Positions 42,184-52,400 of a stretch of DNA of 64,000 nucleotides are shown one piece after another; position 1 is the first letter of the stretch, and every line of letters starts with the position of its first letter. A program made the position numbers and the translations under genes. The stretch is from UMGS363 sp964402055. GTDB taxonomy: Bacteria > Bacillota > Clostridia > Oscillospirales > Ruminococcaceae. The stretch lies in the NCBI GenBank assembly GCA_964402055.1, contig CAYOAV010000001.1, positions 1 through 64,000 on the forward strand, in the 5' to 3' direction. The notes below the pieces were generated by a model that did no database searches, had not been told where the DNA came from, and was given only the letters and a program-made list of their open reading frames with translations.

Positions 42184-43482
42184 TTATTTATAAAGAATTG
42201 CGTCAAGCATTTCAAATCCATCATTTGCAACCGCTTTTACAGGCACACCGAGAGCTTTTTCCACATCAGGAACTGTAAGATCATCAAGAAAAATATCACT
42301 ATCACGCATAAGCATATTCTTAGAAATTATAAGCTCCTCGCCTAAATCCTTACCTTTAAGCTGTGCAATAATATCCTGTGCGGTAATAAGACCTGTAACA
42401 GTAATAGTTTCGCCAAAAAAGTCGTTTCTGATTTTATAAACATCACATCTTATATTATCCCATTTATTTTCGACTTTTTTCACAAGCTTTGAAATAAATT
42501 CATAAGGTGCGTCACCTGTTATCATTGAAACAAATCTTTTTTCTGCTGGCTCTTCTGCTGTTTCCATTGCTGATTCAAACTCATCTGCAAGAGAACGCAT
42601 CATTCCGATACCGTTTTCATACTGGCAATAATCCTCATAATATTCACCGTCTGGAATTTCGCGTTCAGCTGTAATATAGAATTCATCTGCAGGGAAAACC
42701 AGTCTTGTACCATATTTTTCAAGAAATTCCTTCTGAAATTCTTCTATAAGATCAAGAGTGCTTCCTGCATTTTCCTTTCCGAATTTCTCCAACGGATAAA
42801 GTCCCTCTCTGAATTTTGTTAATCCAACTGGTACAACTGCGATACTTTGAATATTCGGCATAAGATTACCCAAATCAGTCAGAGTTCTGCGAAGCTCTTC
42901 ACCGTCATTTATTCCTGGACAACAAACGATCTGGCAATTCATCGCAATTCCTGCGTTGGCAAACTGCCTTAAATAATCAAGTTTTTGACCCGCAAAACGA
43001 TTATTCATCATTTTACAGCGAAGCTCTGGGTTAGTCGTATGCACAGAAACGTTAATATTTAAACGCATTTCAATAATGCGGTCGATTTCCTTTTGATCGA
43101 GGTTAGTAAGCGTGACATAATTTCCCTGCAAAAAAGAAAGTCGTGAATCATCATCTTTAAAATACAAGGTTTCACGCATATTGGGCGGCATCTGATCGAT
43201 AAAACAGAAAATACATTTATTTGTACAGCTCTGTTTTTTATCCATAAGAAAAGTTTCAAATTCAAGACCGAGATCATCATATTCGCTTTTTTCAATATGG
43301 AAAGTAAGTCGCCTGTCATTTCTTTCAATGGTCGCTGAAACATTGCTATCGGCAGCATAATACATATAATCGAGAACATCGGTTATTTCATGACCATTCA
43401 GCGATATCAGAATGTCATTTTCCTTTATACCTGCATGAAAAGCAGGTGAATTTCCAGTAACATATTGAATTTTTACAGCCAT
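42184..43482 (-). CDS. PDZ/radical-SAM-like DUF512 protein
   Basis: 432 aa. An N-terminal PDZ-like domain (VTGNSPAFHAGIKENDILISLNG) is followed by a Cys motif SCTNKCIFCFIDQMP (CxxxCxxC, radical SAM type). The DUF512 region (LRFVFPADEFYITAERE-like sequence) is C-terminal. It is widespread in Clostridia next to der. The function is not established; an iron-sulphur enzyme acting with ribosome or tRNA genes has been suggested by context only. Confidence 0.88.
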   Translation of the reverse strand: MAVKIQYVTGNSPAFHAGIKENDILISLNGHEITDVLDYMYYAADSNVSATIERNDRRLTFHIEKSEYDDLGLEFETFLMDKKQSCTNKCIFCFIDQMPPNMRETLYFKDDDSRLSFLQGNYVTLTNLDQKEIDRIIEMRLNINVSVHTTNPELRCKMMNNRFAGQKLDYLRQFANAGIAMNCQIVCCPGINDGEELRRTLTDLGNLMPNIQSIAVVPVGLTKFREGLYPLEKFGKENAGSTLDLIEEFQKEFLEKYGTRLVFPADEFYITAEREIPDGEYYEDYCQYENGIGMMRSLADEFESAMETAEEPAEKRFVSMITGDAPYEFISKLVKKVENKWDNIRCDVYKIRNDFFGETITVTGLITAQDIIAQLKGKDLGEELIISKNMLMRDSDIFLDDLTVPDVEKALGVPVKAVANDGFEMLDAILYK

Positions 43483-43499
43483 AATTCTCCTTAAAATAA

Positions 43500-43532
43500 A
43501 AACCGAAGAAGGACAATCTCCCTCTTCGGTTT
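43500..43532 (-). terminator. Terminator after rpmF
   Basis: AAACCGAAGAAGG (43500-43512) pairs with CCCTCTTCGGTTT (43520-43532) with one mismatch. On the minus strand T-rich sequence follows. Confidence 0.75.
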
Positions 43533-43542
43533 AGCAAGCTGA

Positions 43543-43725
43543 TTAAGCTTCCTTAGAAATTACTTCTCTACCCTTATAGTATCCGCAATTTTTGCAAACC
43601 TTGTGCGGAGATGTAAGTTCGCCGCAGTGAGTACATCTGGAAAGTGCAGGAGCCTCCAGTTTCCAAACAGCAGAACGTCTGCTATCACGTCTTGCCTTTG
43701 ATACCTTTCTCTTTGGTACTGCCAT
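43543..43725 (-). CDS. rpmF: 50S ribosomal protein L32
   Basis: 60 aa. MAVPKRKVSKARRDSRRS is the universal L32 start; two CxxC pairs (CTHC, CKNC) mark the zinc-binding form. It follows yceD as in most bacteria. Confidence 0.96.
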   Translation of the reverse strand: MAVPKRKVSKARRDSRRSAVWKLEAPALSRCTHCGELTSPHKVCKNCGYYKGREVISKEA

Positions 43726-43746
43726 TATTCAGCACCTCCTTATCCT

Positions 43747-44193
43747 TTAACCTTTACAGTTACATTCATTGAAATTCAAATCTGTTCCACAAACAGGACA
43801 AAGACCTTTACAATCCTCATTGCAGAGCATTTTTGAAGGGAGCTGCAACAGAATATCTTGAATAACAAGCTCGTCCAAATCAAGCGAATCATTCTCTGTA
43901 ATTATATACTCGTCATTATCCGTATTGGATTCACGAACAAGAATATGCTCACATTCAAAAGAAAAGCTTTTTTTAAACGGAATCAGACATCTGTCACAAA
44001 CGGTGTCAAGTACGAATTCAACAGTACAGTCGAGCATAACCACTCCAGCACGATTGCAAACTGAACCCTTGACATCTACGGGGTCAACAAAGCTAAATTG
44101 CTTAATCTCTTTCAGCCTGTCGGAATCAACAGCATAATCCACAATCAGCTTTTCACCGACAATATTATAAAGCTGCTTTAAGTTTAAAACCAT
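43747..44193 (-). CDS. yceD: YceD/DUF177 protein
   Basis: 148 aa from the ATG at 44193 (MVLNLKQLYN), four bases after GGGGTG. The family block CDRCLIPFKKSF and the C-terminal CKGLCPVCGTDLNFNECNC are clear. Homologues precede rpmF and are linked to 23S rRNA accumulation and ribosome assembly. A consensus promoter lies directly upstream. Confidence 0.92.
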   Translation of the reverse strand: MVLNLKQLYNIVGEKLIVDYAVDSDRLKEIKQFSFVDPVDVKGSVCNRAGVVMLDCTVEFVLDTVCDRCLIPFKKSFSFECEHILVRESNTDNDEYIITENDSLDLDELVIQDILLQLPSKMLCNEDCKGLCPVCGTDLNFNECNCKG

Positions 44194-44219
44194 AGCACAC
44201 CCCAAACATAACAAACAAA

Positions 44220-44248
44220 ATTATAACACATCATCGAGAATATGTCAA
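44220..44248 (-). promoter_or_regulatory. Consensus promoter of yceD-rpmF
   Basis: On the minus strand TTGACA (44248-44243), a 17-bp spacer, TATAAT (44225-44220): full consensus. Confidence 0.8.
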
Positions 44249-44261
44249 TAGTTTTTGCAAA

Positions 44262-44672
44262 TTATTTTTTTGCAAATTTAGAAACAGACTCAGGAAGATC
44301 TGCAAGCTCTGCCGAAACAGTAAAAGTTACATTAACCTCTGCACCTGTAAGTTTATCGATCTTGTTAAGTACAGCTCCGAGAGCTTCAAAATCAGCTCCG
44401 CCAACCTTAAGGATAGAATCTACATAGATTTCCTTAATATCATAGTTGCCAGCAACAAGGCCTGCAACAAGACCATAGAAAGCCTCGAAAGAGTAAATGT
44501 TATTTGCGTCTGTATCAACGATTCTTACATTTGTAGGAATATCATATCTGAGCTTTTCGCTCTTATCAATGCAAACTACATAACCATCCGACTTTTTTGA
44601 AGCCTCGTTAATCATATCAATTAAGATTTTGGTTTTACCTGTACCCTTTTTACCAGTAATAATTTTTACCAT
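44262..44672 (-). CDS. Small P-loop protein of unknown function
   Basis: 136 aa. Walker A GKKGTGKT occupies residues 7-14. IYVDSILKVG (about 82-91) may act as Walker B, and FTVSAELADLPESV closes the chain. The size and simple core suggest a compact ATPase. I recall similar short proteins in Clostridia annotated only as ATP-binding; no function is known to me. It is monocistronic. Confidence 0.7.
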   Translation of the reverse strand: MVKIITGKKGTGKTKILIDMINEASKKSDGYVVCIDKSEKLRYDIPTNVRIVDTDANNIYSFEAFYGLVAGLVAGNYDIKEIYVDSILKVGGADFEALGAVLNKIDKLTGAEVNVTFTVSAELADLPESVSKFAKK

Positions 44673-44836
44673 GTGAAAACACTCCGTTCTGCCGTTAGGC
44701 TTTTCAATAAGGGCATCGCCCTGTTATTTAACAAACGACTGAGAGAATTAACCTTCAGACCTCAGACAAAATAAAATCTCACCGAAGGTCTGTATATACC
44801 ATCAAGAAAGACGGTACATCAGCCGCAAGTTATATT

Positions 44837-44864
44837 AAATCACGAGTGAAAATCAACGTGATTT
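44837..44864 (-). terminator. Terminator after pgi
   Basis: AAATCACG (44837-44844) and CGTGATTT (44857-44864), an 8-bp stem immediately after the pgi stop. The gap 44673-44869 also has CAGACCT/AGGTCTG and TACCGTC/GATGGTA pairs. Confidence 0.6.
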
Positions 44865-44869
44865 TAATC

Positions 44870-46204
44870 TTAGTTAAGCTTTGCTTCAAGCTCTGCTTTC
44901 TTATCCTCGTATCCAGGCTTGCCAAGAAGAGCAAACATATTCTTCTTATAGCTTTCAACGCCAGGCTGATCAAAAGGATTTACGCCAAGCATATATCCGT
45001 CAACAGCACAGGATTTTTCAAAGAAATAGATAAGATATCCAACATTCCATTCCGATGTATCATCAAGTTCAAGCACAATATTTGGAACTCCGCCTTCTGT
45101 ATGAGCAAGAACAGTACCCTCAAAAGCCTTGCGATTTACAACAGACATATTCTGATTTGTAAGGAAGTTCAAACCATCAAGATTTTCTTCATCAGCTTCA
45201 AGGAAGAAATCCTGCTGTGGCTTCTTTATATCCACAACGGTTTCAAACATACATCTTGAACCTTCCTGAATAAACTGACCCATTGAATGAAGATCCGTTG
45301 AGAAAGTAGCCGCAGATGGGAATATACCCTTTCCGTCCTTACCCTCACTCTCACCATAAAGCTGCTTGAACCATTCAGTCATCATAGTAAAGCAGGGATC
45401 GTATGAAACGAGAAGCTCAACAGATTTACCCTTGGAATAAAGAATATTTCTGATTGCAGCGTATTTATAGCAGTCATTATTGTCAAAATCTTTACAATAA
45501 TCTTCCTGTGCCTGCTTTGCACCTGCCATAAGAGCATCGATATCGCATCCAGCAGCAGCAATTGGAAGAAGTCCTACAGCCGTAAGAACCGAGAATCTGC
45601 CGCCTACATCATCAGGGACAACAAAAGTTTCATAACCCTCTGTATCAGCAAGTTCCTTAAGAGTTCCCTTTGACTTATCGGTAGTGCAGAAAATTCTGTC
45701 CTTGGCACCCTCTTTGCCATACTTCTTTTCAACAAGATTCCTGAAAACCCTGAAAGCAAGTGCAGGCTCTGTTGTAGTACCTGATTTTGAAATGACATTA
45801 ACAGCAATATCCTTACCCTCACAGATAGAGAGTATCGTATTAAGATAAGTAGGATTGATGTTATTTCCTACAAAGTAGATATCGGGAGTATCCTTCTTAA
45901 CGTCATTATAGAAAGGCGTTTTAAGAAGCTCGATAACCGCTCTTGCACCGAGATACGAACCGCCGATGCCGATAACAATGAGAATATCAGCATTTTTCTG
46001 TATCTTCTTTGCAGCAGCCTTGATCCTTTCAAATTCTTCCTTATCGTAATCGGTCGGAAGGTTCAGCCAGCCGAGAAAATCACTTCCAAGACCTGTACCA
46101 TCATGGAGAGCCTTAGCAGCAAGCTCAGCCTGTGCCTTAGCAGCTTCAAGCTCATGAGGAGCAATAAATTTAGATAAATACTTACAATTAAGTGAGATTG
46201 GCAT
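44870..46204 (-). CDS. pgi: Glucose-6-phosphate isomerase
   Basis: 444 aa from the ATG at 46204 (MPISLNCKYLSKF), about nine bases after GGAGG; the ATG at 46213 touches that site. IGIGGSYLGARAVIELL, VISKSGTTTEPALAFR, the GGRFSVLTAVGLLP signature and the late HNxxG-type part are present. It interconverts glucose 6-phosphate and fructose 6-phosphate, linking the glucose 1-phosphate made by cellobiose phosphorylase to glycolysis. Confidence 0.95.
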   Translation of the reverse strand: MPISLNCKYLSKFIAPHELEAAKAQAELAAKALHDGTGLGSDFLGWLNLPTDYDKEEFERIKAAAKKIQKNADILIVIGIGGSYLGARAVIELLKTPFYNDVKKDTPDIYFVGNNINPTYLNTILSICEGKDIAVNVISKSGTTTEPALAFRVFRNLVEKKYGKEGAKDRIFCTTDKSKGTLKELADTEGYETFVVPDDVGGRFSVLTAVGLLPIAAAGCDIDALMAGAKQAQEDYCKDFDNNDCYKYAAIRNILYSKGKSVELLVSYDPCFTMMTEWFKQLYGESEGKDGKGIFPSAATFSTDLHSMGQFIQEGSRCMFETVVDIKKPQQDFFLEADEENLDGLNFLTNQNMSVVNRKAFEGTVLAHTEGGVPNIVLELDDTSEWNVGYLIYFFEKSCAVDGYMLGVNPFDQPGVESYKKNMFALLGKPGYEDKKAELEAKLN

Positions 46205-46238
46205 TTCAATCATTCCTCCATATTAATTCCTATTTGTT

Positions 46239-46267
46239 ATTTTACTATAATTTTTGTAAATTTGCAA
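46239..46267 (-). promoter_or_regulatory. Promoter of pgi
   Basis: On the minus strand TTGCAA (46267-46262), a 17-bp spacer, TAAAAT (46244-46239). Confidence 0.6.
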
Positions 46268-46316
46268 CATTTTTGACGAACAATAAAGATTTTTTAACAA
46301 GTTTTATTCAATTTAT

Positions 46317-47438
46317 CTAAAATGAAACCATTTTTTTAAACAATTTCAACAAAGTTTCACCTAAAGATTTTTCCTTTGCATCATCTAAAGCATTTATATC
46401 AACCGAAAAAAGAAACTTATCCTTTCGATAAAAATGCACTTCTCCGACTTTATCTCCTGTTTTAACAGGTGCATAAATATGTTCAGGCAAAATTGCAACA
46501 GCCGTTATACTACCAACCGCCCCTTTGGGGATTACAATATTTCTTACATCATCGACCTTAACCGAAATATTTGACTTCTGACTGTTCTTAACCTCAACAA
46601 ATAAAGGAATATCATCAGGAAACTCGGGTTTAATCACAACATAATCCGCAAATACAGAATTAAGCTTAACTGCCGCCGATGAGAGAATCTCATCCTTATC
46701 ATCTCCGCCCAGAATCACCGTGCCAAAGGCTTTGCCGTCCCTTTCAGCGGCAATAACAGCAAAATATCCGCTTTTTTCATCAAATCCAACCTTATATCCA
46801 ATTATCCCATCAAGTTTTCTTATAAGGTTATTCGAACTAACAAGCTCTGCAGCACCATCTCTCACATAATCAAGCCTTGTTGTAAAATATTCTGTCAGAA
46901 AATCATATTTATAAAGTTCACATACAAGCTTTGAAATATCTGCAGCTGTTGAAAGCTGTTTATCATAATATCCGCAGGAATTTGTAAAAGAAGTATTTTT
47001 CATTTCCAATTCTTCAGCCTTCCTGTTCATTTCATTTACAAATTTTTCTTCTGAACCACAGACTGCCTCTGCAAGAACAACAGCCGCATCGTTTGCATTG
47101 CCTATTATAACAGCCTTCAAAAGCTCATCAACAGTTATAGCCTCATTGGGCATAAGCCATATCTGAGCACCCTGCATTGAATTAGCATATTCCGAGGTTT
47201 TAAGGCTTGTATCAAGTGAAAGTTCACCGCTGTTTATTTTTTCAGCAGTAAGCAATACTGTCATAAGCTTATTCAAAACTCCGACCGATACAATTCTATC
47301 TTCATTTGCACTGTCTATCATTACTCCTGATGTTAATTCAAAAACGATATAGGAGTAATTATCTTCAACAGAAAAGCAAGGAACAGCAAAAGCTACAAGA
47401 TAAACCGCCACAATAATAAAACAAAAAATTTTTTTCAT
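46317..47438 (-). CDS. DacF-like D-alanyl-D-alanine carboxypeptidase homologue lacking catalytic motifs
   Basis: 373 aa from the ATG at 47438, eight bases after GAGG; it begins MKKIFCFIIVAVYLVAFAV (signal peptide). The overall pattern is that of low-molecular-mass penicillin-binding proteins (peptidase S11). The SxxK motif, normally ASLTKxMT, reads GVLNKLMT, so the catalytic Ser is Val54. The SxN motif reads NAN (114-116) and KTG reads KVG (216-218). The C-terminal S11 beta domain remains (about 265-365). It should not cleave D-Ala-D-Ala or bind penicillin covalently. A wall-binding or regulatory pseudoenzyme is inferred. Confidence 0.85.
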   Translation of the reverse strand: MKKIFCFIIVAVYLVAFAVPCFSVEDNYSYIVFELTSGVMIDSANEDRIVSVGVLNKLMTVLLTAEKINSGELSLDTSLKTSEYANSMQGAQIWLMPNEAITVDELLKAVIIGNANDAAVVLAEAVCGSEEKFVNEMNRKAEELEMKNTSFTNSCGYYDKQLSTAADISKLVCELYKYDFLTEYFTTRLDYVRDGAAELVSSNNLIRKLDGIIGYKVGFDEKSGYFAVIAAERDGKAFGTVILGGDDKDEILSSAAVKLNSVFADYVVIKPEFPDDIPLFVEVKNSQKSNISVKVDDVRNIVIPKGAVGSITAVAILPEHIYAPVKTGDKVGEVHFYRKDKFLFSVDINALDDAKEKSLGETLLKLFKKMVSF

Positions 47439-47528
47439 ATACACAGCCTCATATAATAAAAATATCATTCCCAAAGCGTCCTTATGATATTTTATGCGTA
47501 TATGTAGATATTAGAAGTAAAAAAATAA

Positions 47529-47551
47529 GAGTGTCGAAAGCATCGACACTC
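47529..47551 (-). terminator. Terminator after the HPr-like gene
   Basis: GAGTGTCGA (47529-47537) pairs with TCGACACTC (47543-47551); on the minus strand TTATTTTTTTA follows. Confidence 0.85.
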
Positions 47552-47570
47552 CACAAAATTTACTGCTGAA

Positions 47571-47801
47571 TTATTCAACGATAAACTGCTTGATCTGTGC
47601 AAAGAACTTTGAAGCATCCTCTGTATGAGCTTCAAGAGAAATGGGCTTTGAAAGGTCAAGACTAAAAATACCCATAATGGATTTTGCGTCAACGGCATAT
47701 CTGCCGGAAATTAAATCGACATCAAAGTCACAAAGGGAAACGATAGAAACAAATTCCTTAACATCATTGATAGTAGCCAGCATTACAGTTGTTTTTGACA
47801 T
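47571..47801 (-). CDS. HPr-like protein without the active-site His (Crh-like)
   Basis: 76 aa. The region around the regulatory Ser46 of HPr is kept: VDAKSIMGIFSLDL, with Ser41 in that place. The His15 loop (GLHARPA) is missing; the sequence there reads NDVKEFVS. It should not carry phosphate from enzyme I but could be phosphorylated on Ser by HPr kinase, like Crh, a CcpA partner in catabolite repression. It resembles other short HPr-like proteins of Clostridia. Single gene with its own promoter and terminator. Confidence 0.8.
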   Translation of the reverse strand: MSKTTVMLATINDVKEFVSIVSLCDFDVDLISGRYAVDAKSIMGIFSLDLSKPISLEAHTEDASKFFAQIKQFIVE

Positions 47802-47858
47802 AAAAATCCCTCCATTTTATAGTAATACAGTTGTTATACCATTTCTTGGTACTCTTAT

Positions 47859-47887
47859 AGAATATCAGTTTTTTAAAAAATAGTCAA
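47859..47887 (-). promoter_or_regulatory. Promoter of the HPr-like gene
   Basis: On the minus strand TTGACT (47887-47882), a 17-bp spacer, TATTCT (47864-47859). A small TACCA/TGGTA repeat (47837-47851) lies in the leader. Confidence 0.5.
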
Positions 47888-47893
47888 GAGGAA

Positions 47894-47922
47894 TTGCAAA
47901 ATTTAATTTAATATTGTATAAT
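47894..47922 (+). promoter_or_regulatory. Promoter of mtaB
   Basis: TTGCAA (47894-47899), a 17-bp spacer, TATAAT (47917-47922). It is divergent from and almost touching the HPr-like promoter. Confidence 0.6.
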
Positions 47923-47989
47923 AATATATAATTCAGCGGCAAATAAGTTGCTCGTTGGTGAATATTCACAATAATATATGGAGTTATTT

Positions 47990-49297
47990 ATGTATATTTA
48001 CTTTAAAACCTTTGGCTGTAAGGTCAATCTGTATGAAACGGAAAATATGAAACAAAGCTTTATTCAAAAAGGGTTTACTGTTACTGATAAGGAGCAGGAA
48101 AGCGATATTTTCATCATAAACACCTGTACAGTCACGGAAACAGGCGATAAAAAGGTTTTCAAAGAACTTAGGCGGCTTCGCAGAGAATATCCCGACGCTA
48201 TAATAGCGTTAACAGGATGTTTCCCACAGGCGTTTCCAAATGAGGCAAACAATCTGAACGAGGCAGATATCGTTACAGGAACAAAAAATCGAAGCATTCT
48301 CCCCGATATGATAGAAAAGTTTATAAACAATCGCACACGCAATGTGAATATATGCGAGTATTCATCGGGAGATGCTTTTGAAGATATGTGCAATAGCGGA
48401 TATGAAAACAATACCCGTGGATTCATAAAAATACAGGACGGCTGCAATATGTTCTGTACATATTGTATTATCCCCTATTCACGAGGAAGATTCCGTTCAA
48501 AACCGTTAGAAAATATTATAAAAGAAGCCGAACAGCTTACGAAATCAGGCTGTCGTGAAATTGTTCTCGTTGGCATAAATTTATCCTTTTACGGCATAGA
48601 ATACAAGCTTCGGCTTGCAGACGCTGTTGAAGCTGTCTGCTCGGTCAGTGGAATTGAACGTGTAAGGCTCGGCTCTCTTGAGCCTGAAATGATAAATGAT
48701 GACGATATAAAAAGACTTGCCGCACAGCCGAAGCTTTGCCCACAGTTTCATTTATCACTTCAAAGCGGTTGCGACAGAACGCTGAAAGCAATGAACAGAC
48801 GTTATACCTCCTCGGATTATGCAGAGCTTGTTGAAAAATTGCGTAATAGCTTTAAAAATTGCTCTATAACAACCGATGTAATGGTTGGTTTTCCAGATGA
48901 AACTGAAGAAGACTTTCAAATATCGACGGAATTTGTAAAAAATATAGGCTTTTCAAAAATACATATTTTCCCTTATTCACAAAGGAAAGGTACTCCTGCG
49001 GCGGATTTTGAAAATCAAATATCAACAGCAGAAAAAAACAAACGTGCAAAGCTTATGAATGAAATTGCAGAGGAGTCACAGCGTAAATTCCTTCAAACCC
49101 AGTCAGGACTTATATTTCCCGTGCTTTTTGAAAGAGAAAAAAATGATAAAATTCCACACGGATATACACCAAACTACACTTTGGTAAAAATATTTACAAA
49201 AATTTCAGAGAAAAGTTTGCGTAATCGAATTTTTTATGTTAAAATAGTAAAGGAAGAGAATGATTATTGCATTGGTGAAATTGTTTCAGAGCAGTAA
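47990..49297 (+). CDS. mtaB: tRNA (t6A37) methylthiotransferase MtaB
   Basis: 435 aa from the ATG at 47990, six bases after ATGGAG; the ATG at 47978 overlaps that site. The N-terminal UPF0004 domain has TFGCKVNLYETENM with its cluster Cys residues. The radical SAM motif is GCNMFCTYCIIPYSRGRFRS, and a C-terminal TRAM domain follows. It adds methylthio to t6A in tRNAs reading ANN codons. Confidence 0.93.
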   Translation: MYIYFKTFGCKVNLYETENMKQSFIQKGFTVTDKEQESDIFIINTCTVTETGDKKVFKELRRLRREYPDAIIALTGCFPQAFPNEANNLNEADIVTGTKNRSILPDMIEKFINNRTRNVNICEYSSGDAFEDMCNSGYENNTRGFIKIQDGCNMFCTYCIIPYSRGRFRSKPLENIIKEAEQLTKSGCREIVLVGINLSFYGIEYKLRLADAVEAVCSVSGIERVRLGSLEPEMINDDDIKRLAAQPKLCPQFHLSLQSGCDRTLKAMNRRYTSSDYAELVEKLRNSFKNCSITTDVMVGFPDETEEDFQISTEFVKNIGFSKIHIFPYSQRKGTPAADFENQISTAEKNKRAKLMNEIAEESQRKFLQTQSGLIFPVLFEREKNDKIPHGYTPNYTLVKIFTKISEKSLRNRIFYVKIVKEENDYCIGEIVSEQ

Positions 49298-49436
49298 TTA
49301 CTCAATGGGTGTCCTTTGATTCATATTCAAATGGTCGATTGTATTCTTTAAAGGTGTCAGACATCACCCTGAATCGTGCCAATTAAGAAAAGGATAAATG
49401 ATACCCACAATAAACAGAATTTAAGGAGCGTAAATT

Positions 49437-52400
49437 ATGTCTGTATTTCGTATCTATGTTGAAAAGAAACCCGAATTTGCGGTAGAAGCCAAAAATCTCC
49501 TTGCTGATGTAAAAACGGCACTCAGACTTGATAAGCTGAGAAATATCAGGATTCTTAACCGCTATGACGCAGAGGACATTTCCGAGGCTGATTTCAAGCT
49601 TGCAATTGGGAATGTATTCTCCGAACCCGCAGTAGACATTACATTCTCAAAGCTTCCAGAGCTTGGAGAAAACGAAAGCGTTTTTGCTGTTGAATATCTC
49701 CCAGGTCAGTTTGATCAGAGAGCTGATTCCTGCGAGCAGTGTATTCAGATACTCACTCAGGGTGAACGCTGTAAAATAAGAAATGCCCGTGTATATATAG
49801 TTGACGGAAAGCTTTCCGTAAGTGAAATATCTGCACTTAAAGCATATATTATCAACCCTGTTGAAAGCCGTGAAGCATCTCTTGATGAAGTTTCTACCCT
49901 TGCTACGGAATATGACATACCAACCGAAATTGCTGTGCTGGAAAATTTCATCTATCTCGGCGAAGCAGAGCTTGTTGATTTTATAGCAAAATATGGACTT
50001 GCAATGGATCTTGATGATATCAAATTCTGTCAGAAGTATTTTAAGGATACAGAAAAACGTGACCCCACTATCACCGAGATTCGTATGATAGATACCTACT
50101 GGTCTGATCATTGCCGTCACACAACCTTCTCAACAATTATTGACAACGCTGAAATAAATGCTGACTACATCAAAAAAACATATGATGAATACCTCAATGC
50201 AAGAGAAGAACTTGGCAGGACAAACAAACCTATAACTCTTATGGATATTGCGACAATCGCCGCAAAGAAGCTCAAAAAGGATGGCATTCTCAAGGATCTT
50301 GACGAATCTGAGGAAATCAACGCTTGCTCCGTACAGATAAAAGTCGATGTTGATGGTGATATGCAGGACTGGCTTCTTATGTTCAAGAACGAAACACATA
50401 ACCACCCAACAGAAATCGAACCTTTCGGTGGTGCGGCTACCTGCCTTGGCGGTGCTATCCGTGATCCGCTTTCGGGACGTTCATATGTTTATCAGGCTAT
50501 GCGTGTAACAGGTGCGGCAAATCCCCTTGTGCCTGTTGAAGATACAATTCACGGCAAGCTTCCGCAGAGAAAAATCACCGTTGGAGCAGCAAATGGTTAC
50601 AGCTCCTATGGTAATCAGATCGGACTTGCTACTGGTCACGTTTCAGAAGTATATCACCCAGGATATGTTGCAAAACGTCTTGAAATAGGTGCAGTTATTG
50701 CGGCAGCTCCAAAGGATAATGTTATCCGTGAAGTTCCCGAACCAGGCGATGTTGTTATCCTCCTCGGCGGCAGAACAGGACGTGATGGTTGCGGCGGTGC
50801 AACAGGCTCATCAAAATCACACACAGAAGCTTCCCTTGAAAGCTGTGGTGCAGAGGTTCAGAAGGGTAACCCACCAGTTGAGAGAAAGCTTCAGAGATTA
50901 TTCAGAAATCCTGACGTTACTCATATGATAAGACGATGCAACGACTTCGGTGCAGGCGGTGTATCCGTTGCAATCGGTGAACTTACAGACGGTCTTATCA
51001 TCGACCTTAACGCTGTTCCTAAAAAATACGACGGTCTTGACGGAACAGAGCTTGCAATATCAGAAAGTCAGGAACGTATGGCAGTCGTTGTACGCAAGAC
51101 TGATGCTGAAAAGTTTATTGCAGAAGCTGAAAAGGAGAACCTTGAAGCTACTTTGGTTGCCGTTGTAACAGAAGAACCTCGTCTTAGAATGAACTGGAAC
51201 AATAATACAATAGTTGATCTTTCAAGAGAATTTCTTAATTCAAACGGTGCTGAAAAGCATACAGATATCGCTGTACCACTTCCTGTTACTTCACAGCTCA
51301 AAACCTATACTGACTGTGCAGACAGCTGGGAAGCACTTATGACAAACCTTAATGTATGCTCACAGAAGGGTCTTGTTGAACGCTTTGACTCAACTATCGG
51401 AGCAGGAACAGTCCTTATGCCTTACGGTGGTGCATATCAGCTTACACCTACTCAGGCAATGGCGGCAAAGATCCCTGTCCTTAAGGGTGAAACAAATACT
51501 TGCTCTATCATGGGCTGGGGCTTTAACCCATATGTAAGCGATAAAAGCCCGTATCACGGTGCAATAGCTGCTGTTATCGAATCTGTTGCCAAGGTCGTTG
51601 CGGCTGGCGGAAGCTACAAGAGATGCTGGCTTACATTCCAGGAGTATTTTGAAAGAACACAGAACAACCCAACACGTTGGGGCAAACCATTTGCTGCTCT
51701 TCTTGGTGCATATAAGGCACAGATTGAGCTTGGCTGTGGAGCTATCGGCGGTAAGGATTCAATGTCAGGTACTTTTGAAAATATTGACGTTCCTGCAACT
51801 CTCGTTTCCTTCGCTGTTTCAACAGGCAACAGCAAGTCCATAATTTCTCCTGAATTTAAAAAGGCAGGAAATAAGGTTATACTTATCGCTCCTGAATATG
51901 ATGAAAATAATCTTCCTAAATTTGATAGCATACGCAGCTGTTTTGAAAAGGTTGAAAAGCTCATTGCAGATGGTTCAGCTGTATCAGCATGGGCAGTTGG
52001 CTTTGGCGGTGTTGCAGAAGCTGTTGCAAAGATGTCGCTCGGTAATAAAATAGGCTTCCGCTTTGATAAGAAGCTTTCCGAGGATACACTTTTCTATTCA
52101 AGATATGGTTCATTTGTAATTGAGCTTAACGGTGATCCATTCACAGTTGAAAACGTAATCGGTGAAACTATTGAAGAATACAAGATTGACTGCAAGGATT
52201 ATGTTGTTGATATGACAGCAATTCAGAAAAAGTGGGAAGACAAGCTTGAACCTGTATTCCCCTGCAACATAAAAACAACTGACAAGCCTGCAAAGGTATT
52301 CACCTACACAGCATCCGAAAGAGTTGCACCGACAATCCATACAGCTAAGCCAAGAGTTCTTATTCCTGTTTTCCCTGGCACTAACTGCGAATATGATACT

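Noticed and set aside
49298..49436. Purine riboswitch before purL
   Set aside because: The gap has weak GGTG/CACC pairing only and lacks the conserved three-way junction words of the purine aptamer.
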